Assembly: GCA_964605715.1 (NCBI GenBank)
Contig: CAZSDV010000022.1
Span: 1-32,724 of the forward strand
Length of the DNA stretch: 32,724 bases
Source of the DNA: JAPUME01 sp964605715
GTDB taxonomy: Bacteria > Acidobacteriota > Terriglobia > UBA7540 > JAPUME01
Reading direction: 5' to 3'
Part shown: piece by piece, positions 16,640 through 24,844 of the stretch
Numbering within the stretch: position 1 is the stretch's first letter
How the letters are laid out: every line of letters starts with the position of its first letter
The notes under the pieces: generated by a model
The model's input: the letters and a program-made list of their open reading frames with translations, nothing else
Told to the model about the DNA's origin: nothing
Databases searched by the model: none
Program-made: the position numbers and the translations under genes

Positions 16640-17665
16640 CTAACTCAACCGGAAATGGACATCAATAAACGTGACCACTTCTACCGGATCACCATTTAGC
16701 ATTGTCGGCTGGTACCGCCAACGCTGGACAGCTTCAAGGGCCGCTTTAACAAGCAAAGGATGTCCACTGATCACTTTCAAATCCTTCACTGACCCTCCAC
16801 GACTAATTACCGCCTCCAACCGCACAGAACCCTGGACCCGCGCCATCTTAGCCATCTGCGGATAAACCGGGCGCGCCTTATTGATGAGCTTGGCGGATTG
16901 AACGTTACCTCCTAATCGAATTCGTTTCGGCGCCTTCGGCTTTGGAGGTGGAGGTGGAGGTGCAGCCATCGCGCTAATGATGCCTCCAATAACACCGCCC
17001 ACGCCACCACCTGGCATACCGCCAGGCACCCCACCGACAACCCCCGCCGTAGGTGCTTGCGGGGTTAGATCTTCAACAACTCTTATGATTTTTTCTGGAA
17101 TTTTTGTTGGAGCCCGCATCAAGTCCTCAGCGGTCACCTTCCTTTGTATTCTCTTTACTTGAACCACCTTAGCTGGAGGTGGAGGTGGAGGTGGAGGTGG
17201 AGGTGGAGCCACCAGAAAAGTCATTAATTGACCTCTGGGAAGTGCTTCCATTTTGATGAGAGGATAAATAACCAGTCCAGCTAACAAGAAAGCCTGGAAT
17301 ATGTAAGCTACGGGAATGCTAGCCCTCGACCACTGTGATGTCTTTTTAGCTGAATAAAAGAGATACATTATGAAACCAGCCAAGTTCAGTACAACCACTG
17401 AAATCAGCCAGGCAACATGGAAACCCTCCCGGCGCGAGTCCGTCCATGCATAGCCAATCATCAATGACGTAGCCATCCCAAAAACGCATAGAATCGCTGA
17501 TTGAAACTGAAGCACTGGCCTGGAAATACCGAATGAAACAACTGGGAGGATAAACCATGCAGCAGCAAATAGCGCTGCCCCAACTGCGAACGCAACCACC
17601 CAATGCAAACGCCTCAAGACAGGAATATTTCCAGCCGAAAGATCCAAAACGCTAGTCTCAAACAT
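16640..17665 (-). CDS. tonB: TonB energy transducer with four predicted N-terminal membrane helices
   Basis: A 341-residue protein linking the ExbB/ExbD motor to outer-membrane receptors. The C-terminal TonB domain (about 260-341) shows RPVYPQMAKMARVQGSVRLEAVI and ALEAVQRWRYQPTMLNG. The periplasmic linker contains an 11-Pro run (residues 154-164), a Gly-rich tract (VGGVPGGMPGGGVGGVIGG) and a 6-Pro run. The helix next to the linker (about 116-138) corresponds to the usual single TonB anchor. Before it are three further hydrophobic helices (about 21-44, 52-75, 83-106); the segment WTDSRREGFHVAW..NLAGFIMYLF resembles the phospholipase D-nuclease N-terminal membrane domain. A strong AGAGGGGG site precedes the ATG. 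First gene of the tonB-exbB-exbD-exbD-TPR operon. Confidence 0.93.
   Translation of the reverse strand: MFETSVLDLSAGNIPVLRRLHWVVAFAVGAALFAAAWFILPVVSFGISRPVLQFQSAILCVFGMATSLMIGYAWTDSRREGFHVAWLISVVVLNLAGFIMYLFYSAKKTSQWSRASIPVAYIFQAFLLAGLVIYPLIKMEALPRGQLMTFLVAPPPPPPPPPPPAKVVQVKRIQRKVTAEDLMRAPTKIPEKIIRVVEDLTPQAPTAGVVGGVPGGMPGGGVGGVIGGIISAMAAPPPPPPKPKAPKRIRLGGNVQSAKLINKARPVYPQMAKMARVQGSVRLEAVISRGGSVKDLKVISGHPLLVKAALEAVQRWRYQPTMLNGDPVEVVTFIDVHFRLS
17174..17208. repeat. TGGAGG hexanucleotide microsatellite encoding the TonB proline run
   Basis: Almost six tandem units of TGGAGG on the plus strand (alternating CCA and CCT on the coding strand). Gain or loss of one unit would change the run by two prolines and keep the frame, so the length may vary between strains. 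Confidence 0.9.
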
Positions 17666-17751
17666 AACAATCCCCCTCTTGCTCGTAGACTCCCTTAAAT
17701 CAATGCAGTGCTCTCATGGCGCATGACCTAGGAAGGTCCTTTTAATAAGAC

Positions 17752-17781
17752 TGGCCCCCACCCTAACACCTTGAGGGGCCA
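17752..17781 (-). terminator. Possible weak terminator after secF
   Basis: TGGCCCC (17752-17758) pairs with GGGGCCA (17775-17781) around a 16-base loop, 65 bases after the secF stop codon. On the minus strand it is followed by GTCTTATT, a poor T-tract. It may separate the Sec cluster from tonB. Confidence 0.4.
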
Positions 17782-17845
17782 TGTTGCAATAGTGTCTTGA
17801 CTCTTTTTTGGAGCCACCAATTGTACACGCAATCTGTTGTAAATC

Positions 17846-19027
17846 CTATTCTTTGCTAGTAATTTTTTTTGGGGCCAAGAGAAGAATTGGGCTTGCTACT
17901 GCCACACTGGAATAGGTTCCCACAACAACTCCAATCAGAATAGTGGTCGCAAAACCATGAATCACCTCTCCTCCAAACAGAAAGAGCGAAAGCACGGCAA
18001 GGAGTGTGAATCCAGAAGTCAACATGGTTCGTCTCAGAGTTTGGTTGATGCTTTGATTGATCAGGCCTCCCAACCTCCCCTGCTTCGCACCCTTCAGATT
18101 TTCTCGGATACGATCAAAAACAACAATGGTATCGTTCATGGAGTAGCCCACTAATGTCAGTAGCGCTGCTACAACAGGAAGCGTGATTTCAGCCTCAAGC
18201 AAAGATAGCAACCCGATTGTAATTAAAACATCGTGAAAGACCGCCAAGACCGCTGCAAGCCCATAAATTAACTCAAAGCGAAACCAAATGTAAGCAAGCA
18301 TGGCGGCCAAACCAGCACCCACTACCCAAAGTGCCTGCCGTCTTAATTCAGCCCCAATTTTTGGCCCTACGATCTCGGTACTCCGGATCGCAAAACCTGA
18401 TAAATAGAAATCTTTTTCCAGAGCTTTTAGAACCTCGGGCGTAATGCCGTCCAATTTAGCCAAATCCGCAAAACTTACCAGAAGTCCACCCTGCGAAGGT
18501 TCATTTTTAAAATCAACCATGTCTGCAGCTAAATCCCGATAAGACTGAACCGCCCCTTCTCCACCTCCGGAAAGCGTGTTTAACGGGTCACGAGTGGTTA
18601 AATACTGTGCAACAGTTTCGGCTCCAGCATCATTGAAATCCACCCTGCCCTCCTGCTTAACTCCAAAACGATCCCCAAAGACCTGCACAACCGTTCTTTT
18701 TCCAGCATCTAGGCCTTCGCTCGAAGTTGACATTTCTACATCCAGTCCAACAAGAACTTCGTTATCAGAACTCAGTCCATATCGCTGTAAAGTACTTCCT
18801 TCCACGCCGGCCTCAGAAAGCAATGAGCGTAGCTCATCGATGTTAATATCTTGGGAAAATTTAACCTGGAGCAGGGTTCCGCCCCGAAAATCGATTCCAT
18901 ACTTCGGCCCACCATTACGCACTAGCGAGATCACGCCAATCAGAATGATCAGCAAAGAAAACCCGAAGAAGAACCACCTCTTTTCCACCCAATGAATCTT
19001 GGGAATCGTAAAATCATTCATATCCAT
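17846..19027 (-). CDS. secF: Protein translocase subunit SecF
   Basis: A 393-residue inner-membrane protein that with SecD uses the proton gradient to pull exported proteins through SecYEG. Shown by the first helix plus YGIDFRGGTLLQV, and by the C-terminal helices with ALLTLVGYSMNDTIVVFDRIREN, the family hallmark. Six membrane segments are expected and seen. It is longer than E. coli SecF (323 residues); the extra length lies in the first periplasmic domain, roughly residues 85-190, between TM1 and TM2. Starts at 19027 and 19021 are both in frame with no strong ribosome site. It follows secD by 81 bases. Confidence 0.96.
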   Translation of the reverse strand: MDMNDFTIPKIHWVEKRWFFFGFSLLIILIGVISLVRNGGPKYGIDFRGGTLLQVKFSQDINIDELRSLLSEAGVEGSTLQRYGLSSDNEVLVGLDVEMSTSSEGLDAGKRTVVQVFGDRFGVKQEGRVDFNDAGAETVAQYLTTRDPLNTLSGGGEGAVQSYRDLAADMVDFKNEPSQGGLLVSFADLAKLDGITPEVLKALEKDFYLSGFAIRSTEIVGPKIGAELRRQALWVVGAGLAAMLAYIWFRFELIYGLAAVLAVFHDVLITIGLLSLLEAEITLPVVAALLTLVGYSMNDTIVVFDRIRENLKGAKQGRLGGLINQSINQTLRRTMLTSGFTLLAVLSLFLFGGEVIHGFATTILIGVVVGTYSSVAVASPILLLAPKKITSKE

Positions 19028-19108
19028 TACCAAATTTCTTAAAGGGAAATTCCTGTCTTGCAGCTTAGCTATTCAGAAACAGGCTTGGGTGCCTTATCCT
19101 TGAAATCG

Positions 19109-20722
19109 TCAGATACTGAAAGCGATTCCCTTTTTTCGTCGTGAAAGGATAAAAGCAAAAATCGTCCGAGATACATAGATCGCTGTAAAAAGATTGGCTA
19201 CAAGTCCGATACTCAAGGTAACGGCGAAACCGCGAATCGGCCCACTCCCAAAACTGAACAATATAAAAGCCGCCAGGATTGTGGTCAGGTTCGTATCGAT
19301 AATCGTAACCAGGGCCCGCCCAAAGCCAGCTTCGACAGCCGCCCCAGGAGCTCGATTATCTTGTAACTCTTCCCGAATTCTTTCGAATATCAGAACATTG
19401 GCATCTACCGCCATGCCCACCGTCAGAACAATGCCCGCGATGCCAGGTAAGGTCAGAACTGCCCCGGAATAGGAAAGCATTGCCATCAAGATGATGAGGT
19501 TTAGCAACAACGCGACATTAGCGTTCACACCCGCTGTACGATAATAGAGGAGCATGGAAACCATCACGGCCAGTAAGCCTGCAATCGACGCAACCACCCC
19601 GTTATGAATCGAATCAGCTCCGAGCGACGGCCCCACAGTCCTCTCCTCAAGGTATGTAATGGAAGCCGGTAGTGCACCTTCACGAAGCACTAGTGCAAGA
19701 TCAGCTGTTTCCTGTTCGGTAAAACGGCCGGTTATTTCACCTCGTTCAAAAATCTGCCCATCAATTCGAGGAGCTGTTTGGATCTGGCCATCCAAAACGA
19801 TGGCAAGCTGCTGACCCACGTTTTGTCCAGTCACGCGCCCAAACCTGGTTGCTCCATCGCGGGTCAAGGTAAAGCCAACACTAGGAAATCCATTAACGCT
19901 GCGGGAAGGATTGGCACTGCTTAAGTCAGCGCCCGTCACAGCAGAAATTCGGTTTACGATATACCATTCCGGATTGGCAGCTCGTGATGATCCAGGGGAA
20001 GTCCTCAAAAGATCAGTGTCAGGAGGCAGGATGCCTCCACGCGCCGCCAGTGCAGCATCTCGCGATGAAAATGGTCCACCGGCAACCAGCTTCAACTCCA
20101 GCATTGCCGTTCTCTGGATTATCTCCTTAACGCGGTCAGGTTCATCGACTCCCGGAAGCTGGACCAGAATTTCGTAGTCCCCTTGGCCATGTTCCTGGAT
20201 GGTCGGCTCAGTCACTCCCAAGGCGTCCACTCGACGCCGAATGGTACTTACCGCCTTCTGTAAGGCCTCTAGCCGAATCGCCCGGGCAGCTGTAACCCGC
20301 AAACGTACGAGCCAGGTAGTAATCTCACCCTGCACGGTGGGGCGACCTAAATCCCAATCTAAAAGCTCATCTCTGATCAGATCACTTAAAGCTGTGCGGG
20401 CTTCGGCATCCCGTAGGGTACATCGAACTAGTATCTCAACCGGCGTTAGCTTACTAACTTCATCGTAGAGAATGCCATCTGCAGTCATGCGATCCCGCAA
20501 GCGCTCCAGAGCAAGATCAGAATTAACATTTACAGCCTCCTCAACCTGAACCTGCAGGATTAGATGTGTCCCGCCGCTCAAATCCAAACCCAGTCTGATT
20601 CGGTTTCTCAGACTGTTCCTAAAATCATCAAAGCTAGTTGGGATGCCAATGATTCCAAGAATGCAGACCACAATAACGGAAAGTATAACGATTGCTCTGT
20701 TTCTTATCTTTTTCTCATCCAT
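19109..20722 (-). CDS. secD: Protein translocase subunit SecD
   Basis: A 537-residue RND-type membrane protein working with SecF. Motifs in order: an N-terminal helix, RLGLDLSGGTHLILQV, STIRRRVDALGVTEPTIQEHGQGDYEILVQLPGV, the P1 head region with LAIVLDGQIQTAPRI and GRFTEQETADLALVLREGALPASI, then five membrane helices including GIVLTVGMAVDANVLIFERIREE with the conserved Asp for proton flow. Near the family's usual length and intact. It lies between yajC (47 bases upstream) and secF. Confidence 0.97.
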   Translation of the reverse strand: MDEKKIRNRAIVILSVIVVCILGIIGIPTSFDDFRNSLRNRIRLGLDLSGGTHLILQVQVEEAVNVNSDLALERLRDRMTADGILYDEVSKLTPVEILVRCTLRDAEARTALSDLIRDELLDWDLGRPTVQGEITTWLVRLRVTAARAIRLEALQKAVSTIRRRVDALGVTEPTIQEHGQGDYEILVQLPGVDEPDRVKEIIQRTAMLELKLVAGGPFSSRDAALAARGGILPPDTDLLRTSPGSSRAANPEWYIVNRISAVTGADLSSANPSRSVNGFPSVGFTLTRDGATRFGRVTGQNVGQQLAIVLDGQIQTAPRIDGQIFERGEITGRFTEQETADLALVLREGALPASITYLEERTVGPSLGADSIHNGVVASIAGLLAVMVSMLLYYRTAGVNANVALLLNLIILMAMLSYSGAVLTLPGIAGIVLTVGMAVDANVLIFERIREELQDNRAPGAAVEAGFGRALVTIIDTNLTTILAAFILFSFGSGPIRGFAVTLSIGLVANLFTAIYVSRTIFAFILSRRKKGIAFSI

Positions 20723-20769
20723 AAAGCAATATTACTCGCCAGTTGCTGGTGGAAAGATAGCCAGAAGAG

Positions 20770-21096
20770 CTAACCCGTGGCCCCTTTAGTCTTTGAAGGC
20801 TGCAGGCCCTGGATCGATGTTCGAGTGACCTCAATCTTGACCTGAGGAGCAACTTCTAAAATCACCGCTGACTCCTGGAAATCTGCAATAGTCCCGTAAA
20901 TACCTCCACTTGTAATGACTTTGTCCCCAGTTTTTAGATTTTGAAGCATCTCTCGCGTCTTACGTTTTAGCGCCTGCTGAGGTCGGATTACAAGGAAATA
21001 GAAGATGCCAAAAATAATTAGCATTAAAGGCAGGGGGCTCTGGAGAAAAGTCGCCCCAGCGCCAGCCGCCAACGGAGGTACGTTTATGAATAGCAC
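20770..21096 (-). CDS. yajC: Sec translocon accessory protein YajC
   Basis: A 108-residue single-pass protein that binds SecDF. The membrane helix PLMLIIFGIFYFLVIRPQQ is followed by the cytoplasmic family motif LKTGDKVITSGGIYGTI. The start codon is GTG at 21096 with only a weak A-rich ribosome site. It lies 122 bases after tgt in the standard order tgt-yajC-secD-secF. Confidence 0.95.
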   Translation of the reverse strand: MLFINVPPLAAGAGATFLQSPLPLMLIIFGIFYFLVIRPQQALKRKTREMLQNLKTGDKVITSGGIYGTIADFQESAVILEVAPQVKIEVTRTSIQGLQPSKTKGATG

Positions 21097-21218
21097 GATG
21101 CTTTTTTCTTTAGAGAAAGGGATTTAAGCCTAGAAGGCGGGATCAATTTAGGTTGGGTACTACAGAGAAAAATCAAATCCAGGTCACCCTCGCACAGAGA
21201 TTCCCGTACGTCAGCCCT

Positions 21219-22352
21219 TTAAGGACCGGCACGTAACTCAGAATAAAGTGTAAAAAATACTCCTCGGACAAGAGCCTGCCTGATTCTGCGCATAGTGTCA
21301 AGGTAAAAGTGGAGGTTGTGATGGGTCAAAAGCATTGCCCCCAGCATTTCGTTGGACTGAGTCAAGTGACGCAAATAGCCGCGCGAATACCGGCGACCAA
21401 CCTGGCACCCACAAGTGGGATCCAAGCGCCCCAAATCCCGATTGTAACGCGAATTCTTAATAACAACTTTTCCGTCCGAGGTGAACGCGTAACCATTTCG
21501 AGCATTTCTGGTGGGAAGCACACAGTCCATCATGTCAATACCTAATGCGACTGCCTCCCACAGATCTTCTGGAGTCCCCACACCCATTAAATAGCGTGGT
21601 TTCTCAATAGGTAAAAGTCCTGCCGTTAGCTCCGTCAGTTCGTAAGTCTCTGACTTTGATTCACCCACCGAAAGACCGCCAATAGCGTATCCGTCAAATC
21701 CAAGAGCAAGTAAATCCTCCACGCTCCGCCGACGCAACTCCGGATAAATACCCCCTTGAACGATCGCAAACAGGGTTTGGCTGTTGGCACCTCCATGTTT
21801 TCGCTTCTCCTCCATAAACCCATGAGACCGCTTAGCCCAACGAGTGGTTCGTTCCACAGCTTTTTCAATTTGGTCGAAACCAGCAGGAAGCCTTACGCAT
21901 TCGTCGAGCGTAACAACCACATCGGCCCCTAGAGCGATTTGAATTTCCATTGTTCGCTCGGGAGAGAATAAATGGCTTGACCCGTCCAAATGCGACCGGA
22001 ACCACACTCCATCCTCAGTGATTTTTCGAAGACCCTTTAGGCTCATTACCTGGAACCCCCCGCTATCAGTAAGGATTGGGTGTGGCCAGGACATGAACCC
22101 ATGCAGTCCACCCGCAGCACATACCACCTCATGTCCCGGACGAAGATAAAGGTGATACGCATTGGCGAGGAGCATCTGAGCACCCAATTTTTCCAGATTA
22201 TCCTGAGAGATGGCCTTGACGGTAGCTGCAGTCCCAACGGGCATAAAAGTTGGAGTTTCCACCGGACCGTGAGGTGTATGCAAAATACCAGCCCGCGCTC
22301 GGGAAGCAGGATCGGAGGCAACAATTTCAAATCGAGAGTTGGTCGGTGCCAT
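21219..22352 (-). CDS. tgt: Queuine/preQ1 tRNA-ribosyltransferase (Tgt) with an altered zinc site
   Basis: A 377-residue TIM-barrel enzyme exchanging guanine-34 of GUN-anticodon tRNAs for preQ1. Catalytic residues are present: Asp96 in DSGGFQ, Asp150 in DEC, the nucleophile Asp276 in MMDCVLPTRNARNG, and GYAIGGLSVGE. The zinc site is normally CxCxxC plus a His: here Cys314, Cys316 and His345 remain but the third Cys is Gly319 (codon 21396-21398, GGT in place of TGT or TGC). One base change at 21398 would restore it, so this could be a real substitution or a sequence error. First gene of the Sec accessory cluster; its upstream region is interrupted by Ns. Confidence 0.96.
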   Translation of the reverse strand: MAPTNSRFEIVASDPASRARAGILHTPHGPVETPTFMPVGTAATVKAISQDNLEKLGAQMLLANAYHLYLRPGHEVVCAAGGLHGFMSWPHPILTDSGGFQVMSLKGLRKITEDGVWFRSHLDGSSHLFSPERTMEIQIALGADVVVTLDECVRLPAGFDQIEKAVERTTRWAKRSHGFMEEKRKHGGANSQTLFAIVQGGIYPELRRRSVEDLLALGFDGYAIGGLSVGESKSETYELTELTAGLLPIEKPRYLMGVGTPEDLWEAVALGIDMMDCVLPTRNARNGYAFTSDGKVVIKNSRYNRDLGRLDPTCGCQVGRRYSRGYLRHLTQSNEMLGAMLLTHHNLHFYLDTMRRIRQALVRGVFFTLYSELRAGP

Positions 22353-22383
22353 AAAAGTATCTTAACTTAAGTTGACCTTTAAG

Positions 22384-22426
22384 NNNNNNNNNNNNNNNNN
22401 NNNNNNNNNNNNNNNNNNNNNNNNNN
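22384..22426. other. Assembly gap (43 N) upstream of tgt
   Basis: Forty-three unknown bases between the tgt start and the end of the downstream ABC ATPase gene. The tgt promoter probably lies in or next to it. The rest of this 198-base intergenic region is AT-rich with no feature I can support. Confidence 0.98.
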
Positions 22427-22550
22427 CTCTCTTTCCGATATAGTTGGGTTTAAATGTTAGGTAGGGTCAAAAACCGTCCCAGCAACTGAGGCACGTACAA
22501 GTCATAAAGTCACAATAAATGCATGCCAGCCAAAAAATTATAATTGGACT

Positions 22551-23561
22551 TCAATGGGCAGGTTCTACTAAATGGCAAGACGCAAAGTGGCCAGATGTAA
22601 TCTCACGCAGTTCAGGTTCTTTAACTCGACATTGGTTGACCGCAAGTGGGCACCTAGGATGAAATCGGCAACCTCCCACAGGGAGAGCTGACGAGCGATC
22701 GTCAACAGTGGGGATAGCGGAAGAAGGTCCACTACCGTCCTCCAATCTGTCAGTGGTCTTTTCACCTGGAGAAGCTGGAACAGACTTGATGAGGTTCCGT
22801 GTGTAAGGATGAACTGGATTGACCACGACTTCCTCAGCTGGACCCACCTCAACGAGCTTTCCAAGATACATCACCCCAATCCTCGTTGCCACCTGCCGCA
22901 AAACTGGAAGGTTATGCGAGGTAAGCAAATAGGTCGTACCAAATTGCTGCTGAAGGTCGAGAAGGAGATTGAGGATTTGTGCTTGAACAGAAACATCAAG
23001 AGCAGCGACGGGCTCATCAGCCACGATGAATTGCGGCTTCAGGGCTAGTGCCCGTGCTACCGCAACTCGCTGACGCTGACCACCACTAAACTCGTGTGGA
23101 TAACGGCCCAGCGAATCCCGAGGTAGGCCAACCATCTCAACTAAAGTTGTGATCTCCCGCTCCACTTCATTGGTTTCGCCATAAACAACGAATGGTTCTC
23201 GCAGGATATCGCCAACTTGCATGCGGGGGTTAAGCGAAGAAAATGGGTCCTGGAAAATGACCTGCATCTGGCGGCGCATCCGATGCAACTCCGAAGAGGA
23301 AGATTTTCCTAGGTCCTGCCCCTCAAAGTGGACCTTGCCCGAAGTCAGCTCAATCAGACCCAAAATACATCGTCCCAAAGTCGACTTTCCGCAACCCGAC
23401 TCCCCTGCCAGGCCAAAGATCTCACCCCGCCGAAGCATCAAACTTACCCCATCCACAGCTCGAACAAAGAGCTTCGGACCAAACCACTTACCATTACAAG
23501 GAAAATGCTTCCGCACCTCCTGCATTTCAACTAGTGGCGTGTGTAAGGTAGGAGTTCTCAT
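22551..23561 (-). CDS. Oligopeptide/dipeptide ABC transporter ATPase, DppF/OppF type
   Basis: A 336-residue ATPase. Walker A GESGCGKST (residues 53-61), Q-loop VIFQDPFSSLNPR, signature FSGGQRQR (158-165), Walker B FIVADEP and H-loop His216 (TSHN, where most relatives have SHD). The C-terminal oligo_HPY region follows, with PVHPYTRNLIKSVP and Cys298, Cys304, Cys311 and Cys329; a [4Fe-4S] cluster has been described at equivalent cysteines in a DppD structure. The gene is 54 bases after its DppD-type partner. No permease or peptide-binding protein is encoded nearby, so they must be supplied from elsewhere. Confidence 0.94.
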   Translation of the reverse strand: MRTPTLHTPLVEMQEVRKHFPCNGKWFGPKLFVRAVDGVSLMLRRGEIFGLAGESGCGKSTLGRCILGLIELTSGKVHFEGQDLGKSSSSELHRMRRQMQVIFQDPFSSLNPRMQVGDILREPFVVYGETNEVEREITTLVEMVGLPRDSLGRYPHEFSGGQRQRVAVARALALKPQFIVADEPVAALDVSVQAQILNLLLDLQQQFGTTYLLTSHNLPVLRQVATRIGVMYLGKLVEVGPAEEVVVNPVHPYTRNLIKSVPASPGEKTTDRLEDGSGPSSAIPTVDDRSSALPVGGCRFHPRCPLAVNQCRVKEPELREITSGHFASCHLVEPAH

Positions 23562-23615
23562 ATTTCACTCTCAGGCTGACCAAGGCCCCATTGTTGCGAT
23601 TGGAACCAGGCTCCA

Positions 23616-24617
23616 TTATCTCTCCTTAGAAAATACAGGCGAGAAGGGCGCACGAACACAGCTCACCCAATGTCCAGGAGCTATCTCCTTTAAGGCTGGA
23701 ACCTCAGCGGTGCATTCTGCAACCCGAACAGGGCAGCGTGGCTCAAACCGGCACCCTGCAGGCAAGCATGTCAGATTTGGAACTGCACCGGACAGCGCCT
23801 CTAAGCGTTTTCGGCGAGTCCCCTTAAGCTCCGGTAAGCTTCGAAGTAGCCCAGTCGTATAGGGATGTTGGGGATGTGAGAGCACATCCCCAACATCCCC
23901 CAATTCGACGATCTTTCCCGCATACATCACGGCCACACGATCAGCCATCATACCTACCACACTTAAGTCATGCGATATAAGGAGCAGTGACAACTTGAAT
24001 TTCCGTTTCAACTCTTGCAATAGATCTAGAATTTGTCCCTGCACAGTCACATCGAGTGCAGTCGTCGGCTCATCGGCAATCAACACCTTGGGACTACAGA
24101 TCAGTGCCATAGCGATCATCGCCCTCTGCCTTAGGCCACCCGAAAGCTCATGTGGATAAGCTCTAAAGCGCTGTGCCGGTTCTGGAACCGACACCGCCTT
24201 AAGCATCTCGATAGCATGCACCCGAGCTTCAGAGGACGAAATTTTGTTGTGTGCCTTCAGGGCCTCGGCAATCTGTTCCCCAACTCTAATAACCGGATTA
24301 AACGACGAGAGTGGCTCCTGAAAGATCATGGCAATCTCATTCCCACGAACCTTACGGAGTTCCGGTTCCGGGATACGGGACAAATCTATAAACTTATCTC
24401 CATTAAAAAACCGAACTGCTCCCGCGTCAACACGGCCTGGAGGTTGGATCAAAGAGAGAATAGAGAGGGCCGTGGCTGATTTCCCACAGCCTGATTCTCC
24501 CACCAGCCCTATCGTCTCCCCCTCGCCAATGGAAAAAGAGATGCCATCCACCGCAGGAATGGTTCCAGCAGGTGAGTAATACTTTGTTCTCAAATTTTCA
24601 ATTTGCAGGATTTCCAA
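23616..24617 (-). CDS. Oligopeptide/dipeptide ABC transporter ATPase, DppD/OppD type
   Basis: A 333-residue partner ATPase with Walker A GESGCGKS (40-47), Q-loop AMIFQEPLSSFNP, signature LSGGLRQR, Walker B VLIADEP, H-loop LISHD and the C-terminal oligo_HPY region with PQHPYTTGLLRSLP and Cys289, Cys295, Cys302 and Cys320. The start codon is TTG at 24617, supported by AAGGG five bases upstream. A sigma-70-like promoter is visible about 70-100 bases upstream. A perfect 17-bp palindrome lies within the coding sequence. With the DppF-type gene it makes a two-ATPase operon without membrane subunits. Confidence 0.94.
   Translation of the reverse strand: MEILQIENLRTKYYSPAGTIPAVDGISFSIGEGETIGLVGESGCGKSATALSILSLIQPPGRVDAGAVRFFNGDKFIDLSRIPEPELRKVRGNEIAMIFQEPLSSFNPVIRVGEQIAEALKAHNKISSSEARVHAIEMLKAVSVPEPAQRFRAYPHELSGGLRQRAMIAMALICSPKVLIADEPTTALDVTVQGQILDLLQELKRKFKLSLLLISHDLSVVGMMADRVAVMYAGKIVELGDVGDVLSHPQHPYTTGLLRSLPELKGTRRKRLEALSGAVPNLTCLPAGCRFEPRCPVRVAECTAEVPALKEIAPGHWVSCVRAPFSPVFSKER
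23862..23899. repeat. Perfect 17-bp inverted repeat with 4-base loop inside the DppD-type gene
   Basis: GGGATGTTGGGGATGTG (23862-23878) and its exact reverse complement (23883-23899) flank AGAG. It encodes the conserved stretch GDVGDVLSHPQHP, so it is coding DNA rather than an intergenic terminator. Its mRNA would fold into a very stable hairpin. Confidence 0.95.
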
Positions 24618-24686
24618 AACAGCCCTTTTAGAATGATTCTAGCATCAAAAAACTTAAAGTTCTGTTAGTAGGAGGACTATACAATA

Positions 24687-24715
24687 CTAATACTCCCAAA
24701 GCTGGTCACGGTCAA
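24687..24715 (-). promoter_or_regulatory. Candidate sigma-70 promoter for the two ABC ATPase genes
   Basis: On the minus strand TTGACC (24710-24715) and TATTAG (24687-24692) are separated by 17 bases, about 70 bases before the TTG start of the DppD-type gene. The -35 fit is good and the -10 fit moderate. Confidence 0.4.
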
Positions 24716-24844
24716 AGACATGGAACAGTTTAAGTCGGAGAAAATTATTTCAAGATTGGCATGGAGGGTCGGTAGAAAGTTGCCCTGTTGACGGTTTACA
24801 GCAAGGACCGAAGGTGGCTCAGGTTAGGAGTTAAAAAATGAGGA

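Noticed and set aside
23221..23862. A 213-codon plus-strand frame across the two ABC ATPase genes
   Set aside because: It is antisense to two clear ATPase genes and shows no recognisable motif.
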